Shown here piece by piece: positions 18,657 through 28,504 of a DNA stretch of 64,000 nt. The stretch is from NCBI RefSeq assembly GCF_030816855.1, contig NZ_JAUSYK010000001.1, positions 2,914,001 to 2,978,000 of the forward strand, in the 5' to 3' direction. The notes under the pieces were generated by a model, which was given only the letters and a program-made list of their open reading frames with translations, was not told where the DNA came from and ran no database searches. Every line of letters starts with the position of its first letter. Positions within the stretch are counted from its first letter, which is position 1. Position numbers and translations under genes: made by a program. Source of the DNA: Arthrobacter sp. B3I4. Its GTDB lineage: Bacteria; Actinomycetota; Actinomycetes; Actinomycetales; Micrococcaceae.

Positions 18657-21600
18657 TTACTGGCCGTAAAACACCCGTTCGAAGACAGCACGCGTCCGCC
18701 GGCTGAGGCGCAGGTAATCTTCTTCGAGTGTTGCCGCGTTGCCCTGCCCGTAGCCGCACCAGCGGGCCACAGCCTCCAGGTCACGCCGCGAGGAGGGCAG
18801 CAGGTCCGAGGCCCGGCCGGTCCAGATCACGTTGGCGGAGCGGATCCGGCTCGCGAGCCGCCAGGCCCGGAGCAACAGCACCACTTCCCCGGCTTCCAGC
18901 AGGTCCAGGCTGGCAGCGGCTTCAAGGGCCTGCACGGTGGAGGTGGTCCGCAGCTCCGGGTGCTTCCCGGCGTGGCACAGCTGCAGCAGCTGGGCGAGCC
19001 ATTCGACGTCGCTCAGGCCGCCGCGGCCCAGTTTAAGGTGCCGCGCCGGGTCCGCGCCGCGCGGCAGCCGTTCGGCTTCCACCCGGGCCTTGACCCGCCT
19101 GACTTCCCGGACGTCCTGCTCCGAGAGCGTCTCCGGGTAGCGGATTGGATCGATCAGCGCGGTGAAGTCGGCCGCCAGCTGATCGTCGCCGGCCATCGGC
19201 CGGGCCCGCAGCAGCGCCTGGGCCTCCCAGACCAGGGACCAGCGCCGGTAATACTCGGCGAAGGAATCGAGCGAGCGCACCATTGGGCCGCTCTTGCCTT
19301 CAGGGCGCAGATCGGCGTCCACCATGAGCACCCGCTCGGCGAGGATGGCGGGCTTCAGCGGCTGGGTCAGCAGGGCTGACAGCTTGCCGACGATCCGGCC
19401 CGCCTGTTCCTGCGCCTCGTCGTCCGGAACCCCGGGCAGGCCGCGGTGGACGTACATGACGTCTGCGTCGGAACCGTAGCCGATCTCCCGGCCACCCTGG
19501 CGCCCCATCGCGACCACCAGCACATGGGTCTTGAGCGGTTCCGACGCCGTGACGACCGTTTCGGCTACCCGGAGGGCACCGAGCACGGCGGCACGGTCGG
19601 TGTCGGCCAGCGCCGCGCCCACTTGGTCCTGGTCAAGCAACCCGGCGCTGTCGGCAATCGCAATCCGCAGGATTTCGCGCCGCCGGATCAGCCGGATCAG
19701 CCGCATGGCGCTTTCCGGTTTCGAATGCCGGGACATTTTGGAGGTGATCTCCAGCCACTGTGCCTCGAAACTGAACGGGACGAGGTCCTTGTCCGAGCCC
19801 AGCCAGGCCACCGACTCGGGCGAGACCTCCAGCAGGTCCGAGATCAGCCGGGAGCTGGAGAGCACGTGGCAAAGCCGCTCGGCCGCCGCCGTCGAATCCC
19901 GCAGCAGGCCAAGGTACCAGTGCGTGGTGCCCAGCGCCTCGCTGATCCGGCGGAAGGCCAGCAGGCCGGCGTCGGGGTCCACCCCTTCAGCGAGCCAGCC
20001 GAGCAGGATGGGCAGCAGCTGCCGCTGCAGCGCCGCGCGGCGGCTGACCCCGGCGGTGAGCGCCTCGATGTGCCGCATGGCCCCCGGCGGGTCGAGGTAA
20101 CCAAGCGCGGCGAGCCGGCCCTGGGCGGCTTCCGGCGTGAGCCTGGCGTCCTCGGTGCTGAGCGCGGCTGCCGTGTTGAGCAGCGGGCGGTAGAAGATCC
20201 GTTCGTGCAGTTCGCGCACCGAGCGTTTGGTCTTCCGCCACGCGCCGAGGAGGGCATCGGGGCTCGGGCGTTCGGTGGAGAACGGGCCCAGCACCGCCTT
20301 GGCCAGGGACCGCAGCGAGGCTTCCTTGATCGGCATGAGGTGGGTGCGGCGCAGCTGGAACAGCTGGATCCGGTGTTCGAGCAGACGCAGGTAGCGGTAG
20401 GCGCGGTCGAACTCCGTCGCGTCGGAGCGTCCGATGTAGCCGCCGGCGGAGAGCGCCGTGATCGCGGAGGTGGTGTCCCGGCAGCGCAGTGACTCGTCCG
20501 ACTTGCCGTGCACCAGCTGCAGCAGCTGGACGGTGAATTCGACGTCGCGCAGGCCGCCGCGGCCCAGCTTGATCTGCCGTTGCTCCTCCTCGGCCGGGAT
20601 GTGTTCGGTGACCCGGCGGCGCATCGACCGGACAGACTCGACGAAGCCTTCCCGGCCGGCCGAGGACCAGATCAGCGGTGCGACCGCCGTCTCGTACCGG
20701 GCGCCGAGGGCGGCGTCCCCGGCGATGGTACGGGCTTTGAGCAGGGCCTGGAATTCCCAGCTTTCGGCCCAGCGCGCGTAATAGCTCTCGTGTGAGGCCA
20801 GGGTGCGGACCAGGGGTCCTGACTTGCCCTCCGGCCGCAGGTTCGCGTCGACCTCCCACAGGCCCGGTTCGCGGCTGGTGGACATCACGGCCCGCGAAAT
20901 GCCCGAGGCGAGGGCGGTGCCGACAGTGATTGCCCGGGAATCCTCCAGCGCGCCGCCGTCGATCACGTAGATGACGTCGACGTCGGAGATGTAGTTCAGT
21001 TCGCGGGCGCCGCATTTGCCCATCCCGATCACGGCCAGCCCGACGTCGGCCACCTCCGCTGCGCTGAACTGCTCCGTGGCTTCGGCCCGGGACACCGCCA
21101 GCGCCGCCTCAATCGCGGCGCCGGCAAGGTCGGCCAGCTCCGCCCCGACGGCGGGCAGGTAATCCAGCGGGTCGGCAGCGCACAGGTCCTTGATGGCCAG
21201 CTCCACCAGGCCGCGGCGGTATGCGGTGCGCAGGGCGGCGTACCCTTCCTGCCCGGTCAGCCCGGCCACCGGCCTGGCCGCCTTGGGGTCGGCGCGCACG
21301 GACTGCAACAGCCGGGTGCGCAGCGCGGCAGCCTCGGCCGGCACCGGTTCGGGGCTGGCCCTGGTGTCGAACGCGTCGAGGTGCTCGGGATGCCGGATGA
21401 GGAACTCGCCGAGCGCCTCCGACGCCCCGAGCACCCGGTAGAGCGGTTCACTGCGGTCCGGGTCACCCGCGGCCAGTTTCCGCAGCTCCGGGTGCTTCTC
21501 GATCAACCGGACCAGGGACTGCAGCGCCGTGTCTGGGTTGGCGGCCAGCTGGAACCCGGCAAAAAGGACGTCCTGGTCCAGTCCCTCCAGTTCCGGGGCG

Positions 21601-21668
21601 GCGAGGAACCGCTCGCCTTTCTCGAGGTCGTCAAAACCTGCGGCGATCAGGCGCCGTGCCAGGCTCAC
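18657..21668 (-). CDS. glnE: Bifunctional glutamine synthetase adenylyltransferase/deadenylase
   Basis: Adds and removes AMP on the regulatory tyrosine of glutamine synthetase. The 1003-residue protein has the two nucleotidyltransferase domains of the family: the N-terminal adenylyl-removase centre NYISDVDVIYV (Ser228, Asp229, Asp231) and the C-terminal adenylyl-transferase centre GYGSDADVMYV (Ser733, Asp734, Asp736). It lies eight bases after glnA2, so the two are co-transcribed. The order glnA-glnE-glnA2, with glnE and glnA2 on the opposite strand, is that of mycobacteria. Confidence 0.98.
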   Translation of the reverse strand: MSLARRLIAAGFDDLEKGERFLAAPELEGLDQDVLFAGFQLAANPDTALQSLVRLIEKHPELRKLAAGDPDRSEPLYRVLGASEALGEFLIRHPEHLDAFDTRASPEPVPAEAAALRTRLLQSVRADPKAARPVAGLTGQEGYAALRTAYRRGLVELAIKDLCAADPLDYLPAVGAELADLAGAAIEAALAVSRAEATEQFSAAEVADVGLAVIGMGKCGARELNYISDVDVIYVIDGGALEDSRAITVGTALASGISRAVMSTSREPGLWEVDANLRPEGKSGPLVRTLASHESYYARWAESWEFQALLKARTIAGDAALGARYETAVAPLIWSSAGREGFVESVRSMRRRVTEHIPAEEEQRQIKLGRGGLRDVEFTVQLLQLVHGKSDESLRCRDTTSAITALSAGGYIGRSDATEFDRAYRYLRLLEHRIQLFQLRRTHLMPIKEASLRSLAKAVLGPFSTERPSPDALLGAWRKTKRSVRELHERIFYRPLLNTAAALSTEDARLTPEAAQGRLAALGYLDPPGAMRHIEALTAGVSRRAALQRQLLPILLGWLAEGVDPDAGLLAFRRISEALGTTHWYLGLLRDSTAAAERLCHVLSSSRLISDLLEVSPESVAWLGSDKDLVPFSFEAQWLEITSKMSRHSKPESAMRLIRLIRRREILRIAIADSAGLLDQDQVGAALADTDRAAVLGALRVAETVVTASEPLKTHVLVVAMGRQGGREIGYGSDADVMYVHRGLPGVPDDEAQEQAGRIVGKLSALLTQPLKPAILAERVLMVDADLRPEGKSGPMVRSLDSFAEYYRRWSLVWEAQALLRARPMAGDDQLAADFTALIDPIRYPETLSEQDVREVRRVKARVEAERLPRGADPARHLKLGRGGLSDVEWLAQLLQLCHAGKHPELRTTSTVQALEAAASLDLLEAGEVVLLLRAWRLASRIRSANVIWTGRASDLLPSSRRDLEAVARWCGYGQGNAATLEEDYLRLSRRTRAVFERVFYGQ

Positions 21669-21677
21669 CGCGGCCGC

Positions 21678-23018
21678 CTACAGGATGGCCAGGTTGCGCT
21701 GCAGCTCGTAGGGCGTCACCTGCAGGCGGTAATCCTGCCACTCGGCCCGCTTGTTGCGCAGGAAGTGCTCGAACACCTGCTCGCCCAGAATCTGCGGCAT
21801 GAGCTCGGAGTCTTCCATGGTGCGGATCGCGTCGTGCAGGCTGGCCGGCAGCGGGTCGTGGCCCATGGCGCGGCGCTCGGCCGAGCTCAGCGACCAGATG
21901 TCGTCCTCGGCCGCCGCAGGCAGCTGGTAGCCCTCCTCGATGCCCTTAAGCCCGGCGCCCAGCAGCACGGCGTAGGCCAGGTACGGGTTGGCGGCGGCAT
22001 CGATGCCGCGGTACTCGACCCGGGCTGACTGGCCCTTGCCGGGCTTGTAGAGCGGCACCCGGACCAGCGCGGAGCGGTTGTTGTGGCCCCAGCTGAGGTA
22101 GCTGGGGGCTTCTCCCCCGCCCCAGAGCCGCTTGTAGGAGTTCACGAACTGGTTGGTCACGGCGGTGAACTCGGGGGCGTGCTTGAGGATGCCGGCAATG
22201 AACTGCCGGGCGGTCTCGGAGAGCTGGAACTCCGCTCCCGCCTCGTAAAAGGCGTTGGTGTCGCCCTCGAAGAGCGAGAAGTGGGTGTGCATGCCCGACC
22301 CGGGGTGCGCCGTGAACGGCTTGGGCATGAACGTGGCGTAGGTGCCCTGCTGCAGCGCGACTTCCTTGATCACGGTGCGGAAGGTCATGATGTTATCCGC
22401 GGTCTGCAGGGCGTCCGCGTAGCGCAGATCGATCTCGTTCTGGCCCGGTCCGGCCTCATGGTGGCTGAACTCCACCGAGATGCCCACGGATTCCAGCATC
22501 GTCACGGCGGTGCGCCGGAAGTCCTGGGCGACGCCCCCGGGCACGTGGTCGAAGTAGCCGCCCTCGTCCACCGGGACGGGCGCGCCGTCGGGGCCGGGCT
22601 GCTGGGACTTCAGCAGGTAGAACTCGATTTCTGGGTGGGTGTAGCAGGTGAAGCCCATGTCCGCGGCCTTGGCCAGGTTGCGCTTGAGCACGTTGCGCGG
22701 GTCCGCGGCGGACGGCTCGCCGTCGGGCGTCAGGATGTCGCAGAACATCCGCGAGGTGGCTTCCGTTTCACCGCGCCAGGGCAGGATCTGGAAGGTGGAA
22801 GGGTCCGGCTGGGCCAGCATGTCCGATTCGAAAACACGGGCCAGGCCCTCGATCGAGGAACCGTCAAAACCCAGGCCCTCTTCAAAGGCACCTTCGACTT
22901 CGGCCGGGGCAAGGGCGACCGACTTCAGCGAGCCCACGACGTCGGTGAACCACAGGCGCACGAAGCGCACGTCGCGCTCTTCGATCGTCCGCAGGACAAA
23001 CTCTTGCTGGCGGTCCAT
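21678..23018 (-). CDS. glnA2: Second glutamine synthetase (GlnA2 type)
   Basis: The 446-residue protein is a type I glutamine synthetase fold with FDGSSIEGLARV, the catalytic HHEAGPGQNEID segment and KPFTAHPGSGMHTHFS. It is shorter than GlnA and lacks the DLYELP adenylylation tyrosine; the equivalent region reads YQLPAAAEDDIWSL. In Mycobacterium the orthologue is not the main enzyme and is dispensable. Its place next to glnE suggests co-expression rather than control by adenylylation. Glutamate and ammonia are the expected substrates. Confidence 0.93.
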   Translation of the reverse strand: MDRQQEFVLRTIEERDVRFVRLWFTDVVGSLKSVALAPAEVEGAFEEGLGFDGSSIEGLARVFESDMLAQPDPSTFQILPWRGETEATSRMFCDILTPDGEPSAADPRNVLKRNLAKAADMGFTCYTHPEIEFYLLKSQQPGPDGAPVPVDEGGYFDHVPGGVAQDFRRTAVTMLESVGISVEFSHHEAGPGQNEIDLRYADALQTADNIMTFRTVIKEVALQQGTYATFMPKPFTAHPGSGMHTHFSLFEGDTNAFYEAGAEFQLSETARQFIAGILKHAPEFTAVTNQFVNSYKRLWGGGEAPSYLSWGHNNRSALVRVPLYKPGKGQSARVEYRGIDAAANPYLAYAVLLGAGLKGIEEGYQLPAAAEDDIWSLSSAERRAMGHDPLPASLHDAIRTMEDSELMPQILGEQVFEHFLRNKRAEWQDYRLQVTPYELQRNLAIL

Positions 23019-23312
23019 GGTGCCTCTTTCCGGGTCTACGTCCGTGCCCCGGACCCGCCTCGACTCCTCGTCCTGGCTGGCGCCCGCAGCTGCTCAGGAC
23101 TCACTCTACCCAGCATTCCCGGCGACTGCTGGACCGGTGCTGCCGCGTAACCGCGCGTTACGGCGGGCCCCGGGCGGCTGCCCGGACGTCGCCGCCGCCC
23201 CGCCCGGACGCATGCCCGGAGGCGTGCCCGGAGGCCCGTCCGCAACGGCGTCAGCCAGGACGCCCGGCCCGCCCGGTAGCTAGGACCCCCGGTATCGCAC
23301 TACGCTCGTGGC

Positions 23313-24299
23313 ATGGCCCCCAACAGCTCCGATTCCACCACGTCCGCAGAACTCGCCGCCCCGTACGGCACCGGCCCCGCAGCCGGCGCCGCCAAGAACG
23401 GTGCGCCGGGCAACAGTGCGCCCGTGAGCGGTGCGCCCCAGGACGGCGCCGCCGCGGACAGTGCCGCCACGGACAGTGCCGCCACGGACAGTGCCCGCAA
23501 GCCGGTGGCCAGGATCCGCACCCACCACCTGCGCCAGGCCAAGCTCAGCGGGGAGCGCTTTGCCATGCTGACCGCGTACGACCAGTACACCGCCGAGATC
23601 TTTGACCAGGCCGGCATCGAGGTGCTGCTGGTGGGCGACTCCGCGTCCAACAACGTTTTTGGCAACGAAACGTCCCTGCCCGTCACCGTCGATGAGCTGA
23701 TCCCGCTGTGCCGCGCCGTCGCCCGCTCCGCCCGGCGCGCCCTCGTGGTGGCGGACCTGCCCTTCGGCAGTTACGAGGTGTCCCCGCAGCAGGCGGTGGC
23801 AACCGGCGTGCGGTTCCTCAAGGAAGGACTGGCGCAGGCGGTCAAGATCGAGGGCGGAAAGTTCTACGCCGAGACCGTCCGCGCGATGGTCCAGGCCGGC
23901 ATTCCGGTGATGGCCCACATCGGCTTCACCCCGCAAAGCGAGCACGCCCTGGGCGGCTACCGGGTCCAGGGCCGCGGCGACGACGCGCAGCGGCTGATCG
24001 AGGACGCCGTCGCGCTGGCCGACGCCGGCGCCTTCTGCGTGCTGATGGAGATGGTTCCGGCGCCGACGGCGGCTGCGGTGGACGCCGCCGTCGAGGTCCC
24101 CACGATCGGGATCGGCGCCGGCAACGCGACCACCGGCCAGGTGCTGGTCTGGCAGGACATGGCCGGGCTGCGCGGCGGGAAGATGGCCAAGTTCGTCAAG
24201 CAGTACGCGGACCTGAGGACCACGCTCAGCGACGCAGCGAAAGCCTACGGCGAGGACGTCCGGTCCGGACAGTTCCCCGGCCCGGAGCACTCCTTCTAG
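23313..24299 (+). CDS. panB: Ketopantoate hydroxymethyltransferase
   Basis: First committed step of pantothenate and coenzyme A synthesis: adds a hydroxymethyl group from methylene-tetrahydrofolate to 2-oxoisovalerate. The body of the 328-residue protein is canonical ([55 protein letters not shown]). The first 62 residues are a low-complexity Ala/Ser/Gly/Asp tail with an S/D-A-A-T repeat from three 15-bp DNA units near 23460-23500. The ATG at 23313 lacks a strong ribosome site; a start inside the tail is possible. Confidence 0.96.
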   Translation: MAPNSSDSTTSAELAAPYGTGPAAGAAKNGAPGNSAPVSGAPQDGAAADSAATDSAATDSARKPVARIRTHHLRQAKLSGERFAMLTAYDQYTAEIFDQAGIEVLLVGDSASNNVFGNETSLPVTVDELIPLCRAVARSARRALVVADLPFGSYEVSPQQAVATGVRFLKEGLAQAVKIEGGKFYAETVRAMVQAGIPVMAHIGFTPQSEHALGGYRVQGRGDDAQRLIEDAVALADAGAFCVLMEMVPAPTAAAVDAAVEVPTIGIGAGNATTGQVLVWQDMAGLRGGKMAKFVKQYADLRTTLSDAAKAYGEDVRSGQFPGPEHSF

Positions 24300-24311
24300 C
24301 CGCGGACCCCG

Positions 24312-24476
24312 CTAGTCGTCCTCGCCCTTGTCCCAGGCCTCGTTGCGGGCCTTGACCTTCTCGAGGGCGTGCGCGGCTTCTTCCCGGGTCTTGTAGGGGC
24401 CGATCAGCTGGCTCCAGTCAGACATGGCGTCTTCTTCAATCTCGTGGGTGTTGACGTTGTACCAGAACTCGGTCAT
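24312..24476 (-). CDS. 54-residue conserved small protein
   Basis: The frame reads MTEFWYNVNTHEIEEDAMS through a helical LIGPYKTREEAAHALEKV segment to KGEDD. The YNVNTHEIE start and GPYKTREEAAHALEKV helix recall SPOR-like small proteins common in actinobacteria next to panB/map. An AAGGAG at 24482-24487 sits five bases before the ATG. Codon use is like its neighbours. It is convergent with panB with a 12-base gap and divergent from map. Function unknown. Confidence 0.8.
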   Translation of the reverse strand: MTEFWYNVNTHEIEEDAMSDWSQLIGPYKTREEAAHALEKVKARNEAWDKGEDD

Positions 24477-24549
24477 CGGGGCTCCTTCTGTGCGTGCCGG
24501 GGGCGCGGCTGTATTTCTGGGCTTCGCCCACTGCTTATAGAATCAATCT

Positions 24550-25428
24550 ATGCCTTCCCTCACCTCGACTGCACCCATTGGCACCCTCGTCCCGGGGACA
24601 GTCAGCCCGCAGCTTCCCGTGCCGGCGTCCATTCCGCGTCCCGAGTACGTCGGCAAGGCCGCCCCGGCGAAGTTCACCGGGTCCGAGGTCAAGTCCGCCG
24701 AGACGATCGAGAAGATCAGGATCGCGTCGCGGATCGCGGCCCAGGCGATTGTCGAGGTGGGCAAGCACATTGTCCCCGGCGTCACCACCGACCAGCTGGA
24801 CCGGGTGGGCCACGAGTTCCTGCTGGACCACAACGCGTACCCGTCCACCCTCGGCTACCGCGGCTTTCCAAAGTCGCTCTGCTCGTCGCTGAACGAGGTC
24901 ATCTGCCACGGTATCCCGGACACTACGGTGGTGCAGGACGGTGACATTCTCAACATCGACATCACCGCCTTCATTGGCGGGGTGCACGGCGACACCAACT
25001 TCACCTTCCTGGTGGGCGAGGTGGACGAAGAGTCCCGGCTGCTGGTTGAGCGCACCCAGGAGTCCCTGCGCCGCGCCATCCGCGCCGTTGCACCGGGCCG
25101 TGAGATCAACGTCATCGGCCGGACCATCGAGTCCTATGCGAAGCGGTTCGGTTACGGCGTCGTCCGTGATTTCACCGGCCACGGCGTCGGCGAGGCGTTC
25201 CACACCGGGTTGATCATTCCGCACTACGACGCGGCCCCTGCCTACAACACGGTGATCGAGCCCGGCATGGTCTTTACGATTGAACCCATGCTGACGCTGG
25301 GAACGGTGGACTGGGACATGTGGGCCGATGACTGGACCGTGGTGACGCGTGACCGTAAGAGGACCGCGCAGTTCGAGCACACGCTGCTGGTCACCGAGTC
25401 CGGCGCCGAGGTCCTGACTCTCCCCTGA
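24550..25428 (+). CDS. map: Methionine aminopeptidase, type I
   Basis: Removes the initiator methionine from new proteins. The 292-residue enzyme has all five metal ligands: Asp137, Asp148, His211, Glu245 and Glu276, plus the active-site His120 in NEVICHG. The 40-residue N-terminal extension with a PxxP-rich stretch ([13 protein letters not shown]) is the ribosome-binding-type extension also seen in mycobacterial MapB. Confidence 0.97.
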   Translation: MPSLTSTAPIGTLVPGTVSPQLPVPASIPRPEYVGKAAPAKFTGSEVKSAETIEKIRIASRIAAQAIVEVGKHIVPGVTTDQLDRVGHEFLLDHNAYPSTLGYRGFPKSLCSSLNEVICHGIPDTTVVQDGDILNIDITAFIGGVHGDTNFTFLVGEVDEESRLLVERTQESLRRAIRAVAPGREINVIGRTIESYAKRFGYGVVRDFTGHGVGEAFHTGLIIPHYDAAPAYNTVIEPGMVFTIEPMLTLGTVDWDMWADDWTVVTRDRKRTAQFEHTLLVTESGAEVLTLP

Positions 25429-25510
25429 TCCGGCTGCAGCCAAAGTCGCCTCCGGCCCTGTGCTGCCCCCAATCCCTGCCCACCTGCCCCCTGCCACGAA
25501 CGGAACCCCA

Positions 25511-26314
25511 TTGGCCAAGAAGGACGAGAAGTCGAAGAAGAACGCCCCGCTGATCGGTATCGACATTGGCGGGACCGGCATCAAGGGCGGCATCGTGGAT
25601 CTGAAGAAGGGCAAACTGGTCGGCGACCGGCTGCGCGTCCCCACCCCGCAGCCCTCCACCCCGGAAGCCGTCGCGGAGGTCGTGGCGCATGTCGTCGCCG
25701 AGTTGTCCAAGCGTCCCGACGCCCCGGCTTCCGACAGCCCGGTGGGCGTGACGTTCCCCGGCATCATCCAGCACGGCGTGGTCCACTCGACCGCGAACGT
25801 CGACCACGCCTGGTTGAACCTGGACATCGATGCGCTGCTGACCGCACGCCTGGGCCGCCCGGTGGAGGTCATTAACGATGCCGATGCCGCCGGACTGGCC
25901 GAGGCCCGCTATGGTGCCGGCGAGGGCATCGCCGGGACTGTTCTGGTCATCACCCTCGGCACCGGCATCGGCTCCGCCTTCATCTTCGACGGCAAGCTGG
26001 TTCCCAACGCCGAACTGGGCCACCTTGAAATTGACGGCTTCGACGCCGAAAGCAAGGCCTCCGCCGTCGCCCGTGAACGCGACGGCCTGAGCTGGACCGA
26101 ATACAGTGTGCTGCTGCAGCGCTACTTCTCCCACGTCGAGTTCCTCTTCTCCCCCGAACTCTTCATCGTGGGCGGCGGCATCTCCAAGCGCGCCGACGAG
26201 TACCTGCCGCACCTGTCGCTGCGCACTCCGATCGTCCCCGCCGAGCTGAAGAACGACGCCGGCATTGTGGGCGCCGCGATCGAAGTTGCCCTCACGCACA
26301 AGCTCGCCAAGTAA
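25511..26314 (+). CDS. ppgK: Polyphosphate glucokinase (ROK family)
   Basis: Phosphorylates glucose using polyphosphate or ATP. The protein has the actinobacterial PPGK N-terminus LIGIDIGGTGIKGGIVD, the sugar-binding NDADAAGLAEARYG segment, ITLGTGIGSA, and the ELGHLEIDG motif with the glutamate that contacts glucose. A GTG at 25460 would add 17 residues; the TTG at 25511 (MAKKDEKSKKN) is preferred because homologues begin with a short Lys-rich tail. The ribosome site is weak for both. It follows map by 82 bases and may be co-transcribed. Confidence 0.92.
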   Translation: MAKKDEKSKKNAPLIGIDIGGTGIKGGIVDLKKGKLVGDRLRVPTPQPSTPEAVAEVVAHVVAELSKRPDAPASDSPVGVTFPGIIQHGVVHSTANVDHAWLNLDIDALLTARLGRPVEVINDADAAGLAEARYGAGEGIAGTVLVITLGTGIGSAFIFDGKLVPNAELGHLEIDGFDAESKASAVARERDGLSWTEYSVLLQRYFSHVEFLFSPELFIVGGGISKRADEYLPHLSLRTPIVPAELKNDAGIVGAAIEVALTHKLAK

Positions 26315-26328
26315 CCCCGGACGCAAAA

Positions 26329-26366
26329 CAACCCAACCGTGCCCGCTCGGGCGGCCGGTTGGGTTG
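26329..26366 (+). terminator. Terminator of the glucokinase gene
   Basis: Arms CAACCCAACCG (26329-26339) and CGGTTGGGTTG (26356-26366) pair over 11 bp, 14 bases after the stop. Confidence 0.8.
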
Positions 26367-26369
26367 GAG

Positions 26370-26409
26370 CCGGTGGTGGCCGCGACTTCCCCTCCGCTGC
26401 CACCACCGG
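26370..26409 (-). terminator. Terminator of nrdR
   Basis: Arms CCGGTGGTGGC (26370-26380) and GCCACCACCGG (26399-26409) pair over 11 bp just beyond the nrdR stop. It abuts the glucokinase terminator. Confidence 0.7.
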
Positions 26410-26422
26410 AGCTTAAGTGAGC

Positions 26423-26914
26423 CTAGAGCGGGCTCTTCTGCGAGCTCTTGCCACCGGTCCCCTTGGACTCCGCTTCGTGGCGGAGCAGGGCGATAGCCGA
26501 CTCGAAGTCTTCCAGCGATTCAAATGCCTGGTAGACGCTGGCGAAGCGCAGGTAGGCGACCTCGTCGAGGCGCTGCAGGGGGTTGAGAATGGCAAGGCCC
26601 ACCTCGTGGGCGTCGATCTCGGCGGCTCCCGAGGCGCGGATGCTCTCCTCGACCTCCTGGGCCAGCATTGCCAGGTCGTCCTCCGTGACGGGGCGGCCCT
26701 GGCAGGCCTTCCGGACACCATTGATGACCTTGCTGCGGCTGAACGGCTCACCGACCCCGGAGCGCTTGATGACCGTCAGGCTGGTGGTTTCCACCGTCGT
26801 GAAGCGCCGTCCGCACTCGGGGCACTGCCGGCGCCGGCGGATCGCGGAGCCGTCGTCGGCGATGCGGCTGTCCACCACCCGCGAATCAGGGTTACGACAG
26901 AACGGGCAATACAT
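26423..26914 (-). CDS. nrdR: Transcriptional repressor NrdR
   Basis: Nucleotide-sensing repressor of ribonucleotide reductase genes. The 163-residue protein starts MYCPFC and has the zinc ribbon (Cys3, Cys6, Cys31, Cys34; [12 protein letters not shown]) followed by an ATP-cone domain (about 46-136). In actinobacteria it usually sits with a ribonucleotide reductase gene (nrdJ); here no nrd gene is beside it. Two NrdR-like boxes in its own promoter suggest self-repression. Confidence 0.97.
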   Translation of the reverse strand: MYCPFCRNPDSRVVDSRIADDGSAIRRRRQCPECGRRFTTVETTSLTVIKRSGVGEPFSRSKVINGVRKACQGRPVTEDDLAMLAQEVEESIRASGAAEIDAHEVGLAILNPLQRLDEVAYLRFASVYQAFESLEDFESAIALLRHEAESKGTGGKSSQKSPL

Positions 26915-26986
26915 GTCGGTTCCTCCCCTGCCGCAAGCGTGGTCCCATGTTGGAGCCGAAGCACCGCGGGCAGCGCTTCCGGGATC

Positions 26987-27016
26987 AGTCTACGACTAGA
27001 TGTTGCTAAATAACAA
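26987..27016 (-). promoter_or_regulatory. Candidate nrdR promoter
   Basis: On the minus strand TTGTTA (27016-27011) and TAGACT (26992-26987) are separated by 18 bases, inside an AT-rich island of otherwise GC-rich DNA. The nearer NrdR-like box lies in the spacer, where a repressor would block polymerase. Confidence 0.55.
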
Positions 27017-27040
27017 GCCTGTAATTACTACATGTTGTGG
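26993..27040 (-). promoter_or_regulatory. Pair of NrdR-like boxes upstream of nrdR
   Basis: On the minus strand AGCAACATCTAGTCG (27007-26993) and CCACAACATGTAGTAA (27040-27025) match the NrdR box pattern (roughly ACAACATCTAGTGT in actinobacteria). Equivalent bases are 32 bp apart, three helical turns, the normal spacing of NrdR box pairs. Confidence 0.65.
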
Positions 27041-27073
27041 TTGCGGAGTGTCCGCAGCGGTCCGACCGGCCCG

Positions 27074-28474
27074 TCAGCTTCCCGCGGCGAACCGAGCGGT
27101 GACCGCCTCGCCGTGCCCCGGCAGGTCCTCGGCACCGGAGAGGCTCACGATGTGCCTGCTCACGTCCTCCAGCGCGGCCTTGCTGTAGTTGATCACCTGG
27201 ATGGCGCGCAGGAAGGTGGTCACGTTCAGCCCGGAGGAGAACGCAGCCGTTCCGCTGGTGGGCAGCACATGGTTGGACCCGGCGCAGTAGTCGCCCAGGC
27301 TGACGGGGCTGTAGTCCCCTACGAAGATGGCGCCGGCGTTCCGGATCCGGGCAGCCACGGCGGCGGCGTCCGCGGTCATGATTTCCAGGTGCTCGGCGGC
27401 GTAGGCGTCGCAGGCGGCAACGCCCTGCTCCAGGTCCTCGACCAGGACGACGCCGGACTGCGGGCCGGAGAGGGCTTCGCGGACCCGGCCGCTGTGCTTC
27501 GTTGCGGCGGACTGGACGTCGAGTTCGACCCTGACGGCGGCGACGAGGTCCTCGGAGTCGGTGATCAGCACGGACGCGGCCTTGGGGTCGTGTTCGGCCT
27601 GGCTGATCAGGTCGGCCGCGACCAGGGCCGGGCGGGCCGTGGCGTCGGCCAGGATCGCGATTTCCGTGGTCCCGGCCTCGGAGTCGATGCCCACCACGCC
27701 CTTGACAAGCCGCTTGGCGGTGGCCACGAAGATGTTGCCCGGTCCGGTAACGACATCGACCGGGTCGATGCCGGCGGCCGCCTGGTCTCCCTCGCCCGGA
27801 TCAGTTCCGGGGATGCCGTAGGCGAAAGCGGCGATGGCCTGGGCGCCGCCGATGGCGTAGACCTCCTCGATGCCCAGCAGGCACGCGGCCGCCAGGATTG
27901 TCGGGTGCGGGAGGCCGCCGAAGTCCTTTTGCGGCGGCGACGCCAGGGCGATGGACTGCACGCCGGCGGCCAGCGCCGGAACAACGTTCATGATCACCGA
28001 GGACGGGTAGACGGCGAGTCCGCCCGGGACGTAGAGCCCGACCCGGGCCACCGGCACCCAGTTCTGGCTGACGACGGCGCCGTCGCCGAGTTCGACGTCG
28101 GTGTCGGCCGGGCGTTGCGCGTCGGCAAAAAGGCGGGCCCGTCGGATGGACTCCTCCAGCGCGGCGCGCACGGCCGGTTCCAGGTCGGCCAGGGCAGCTC
28201 TGAGGGCCTCGGCGGGCACGCGCGGGTGGGCCTGCTCGACGCCGTCGAAGGTCAGCGCCAGCTCGGTGAGCGCCGCGAAGCCTCTGGTGCGGACGGCGGT
28301 GATGATGTTCAGGACCTTCTGCTCGGCGTCTGCCACCGTGCCGTGCTGGGCCCGCGGGACGGCGGCACGGAGGCCGGCAAGGGACAACCGCTGCCCCCGG
28401 ACGTCGACGGTGCGGAAGTCCACGGTGCGGGTAGCGGCGGCGGAGGGCACAGGGGTGTCAGCAGAAGGGGTCAC
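27074..28474 (-). CDS. hisD: Histidinol dehydrogenase
   Basis: Last step of histidine synthesis: oxidises histidinol to histidine in two NAD steps. The 466-residue protein has the family features: [19 protein letters not shown], the [14 protein letters not shown] segment, [11 protein letters not shown] with the zinc-ligand His, and [15 protein letters not shown] near the end. It stands before nrdR with a 159-base gap holding the nrdR promoter. No other his gene is in the window. Confidence 0.97.
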   Translation of the reverse strand: MTPSADTPVPSAAATRTVDFRTVDVRGQRLSLAGLRAAVPRAQHGTVADAEQKVLNIITAVRTRGFAALTELALTFDGVEQAHPRVPAEALRAALADLEPAVRAALEESIRRARLFADAQRPADTDVELGDGAVVSQNWVPVARVGLYVPGGLAVYPSSVIMNVVPALAAGVQSIALASPPQKDFGGLPHPTILAAACLLGIEEVYAIGGAQAIAAFAYGIPGTDPGEGDQAAAGIDPVDVVTGPGNIFVATAKRLVKGVVGIDSEAGTTEIAILADATARPALVAADLISQAEHDPKAASVLITDSEDLVAAVRVELDVQSAATKHSGRVREALSGPQSGVVLVEDLEQGVAACDAYAAEHLEIMTADAAAVAARIRNAGAIFVGDYSPVSLGDYCAGSNHVLPTSGTAAFSSGLNVTTFLRAIQVINYSKAALEDVSRHIVSLSGAEDLPGHGEAVTARFAAGS

Positions 28475-28504
28475 TCGTCCATTTTACGCGCCGCTGGCGC
28501 GTCG

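Noticed and set aside
23150-23280. Repeats GCCCGGAGGC between glnA2 and panB as a regulatory array
   Set aside because: Spacing is irregular and the stretch is simple GC-rich low-complexity sequence; nothing else is visible in this 294-bp gap.
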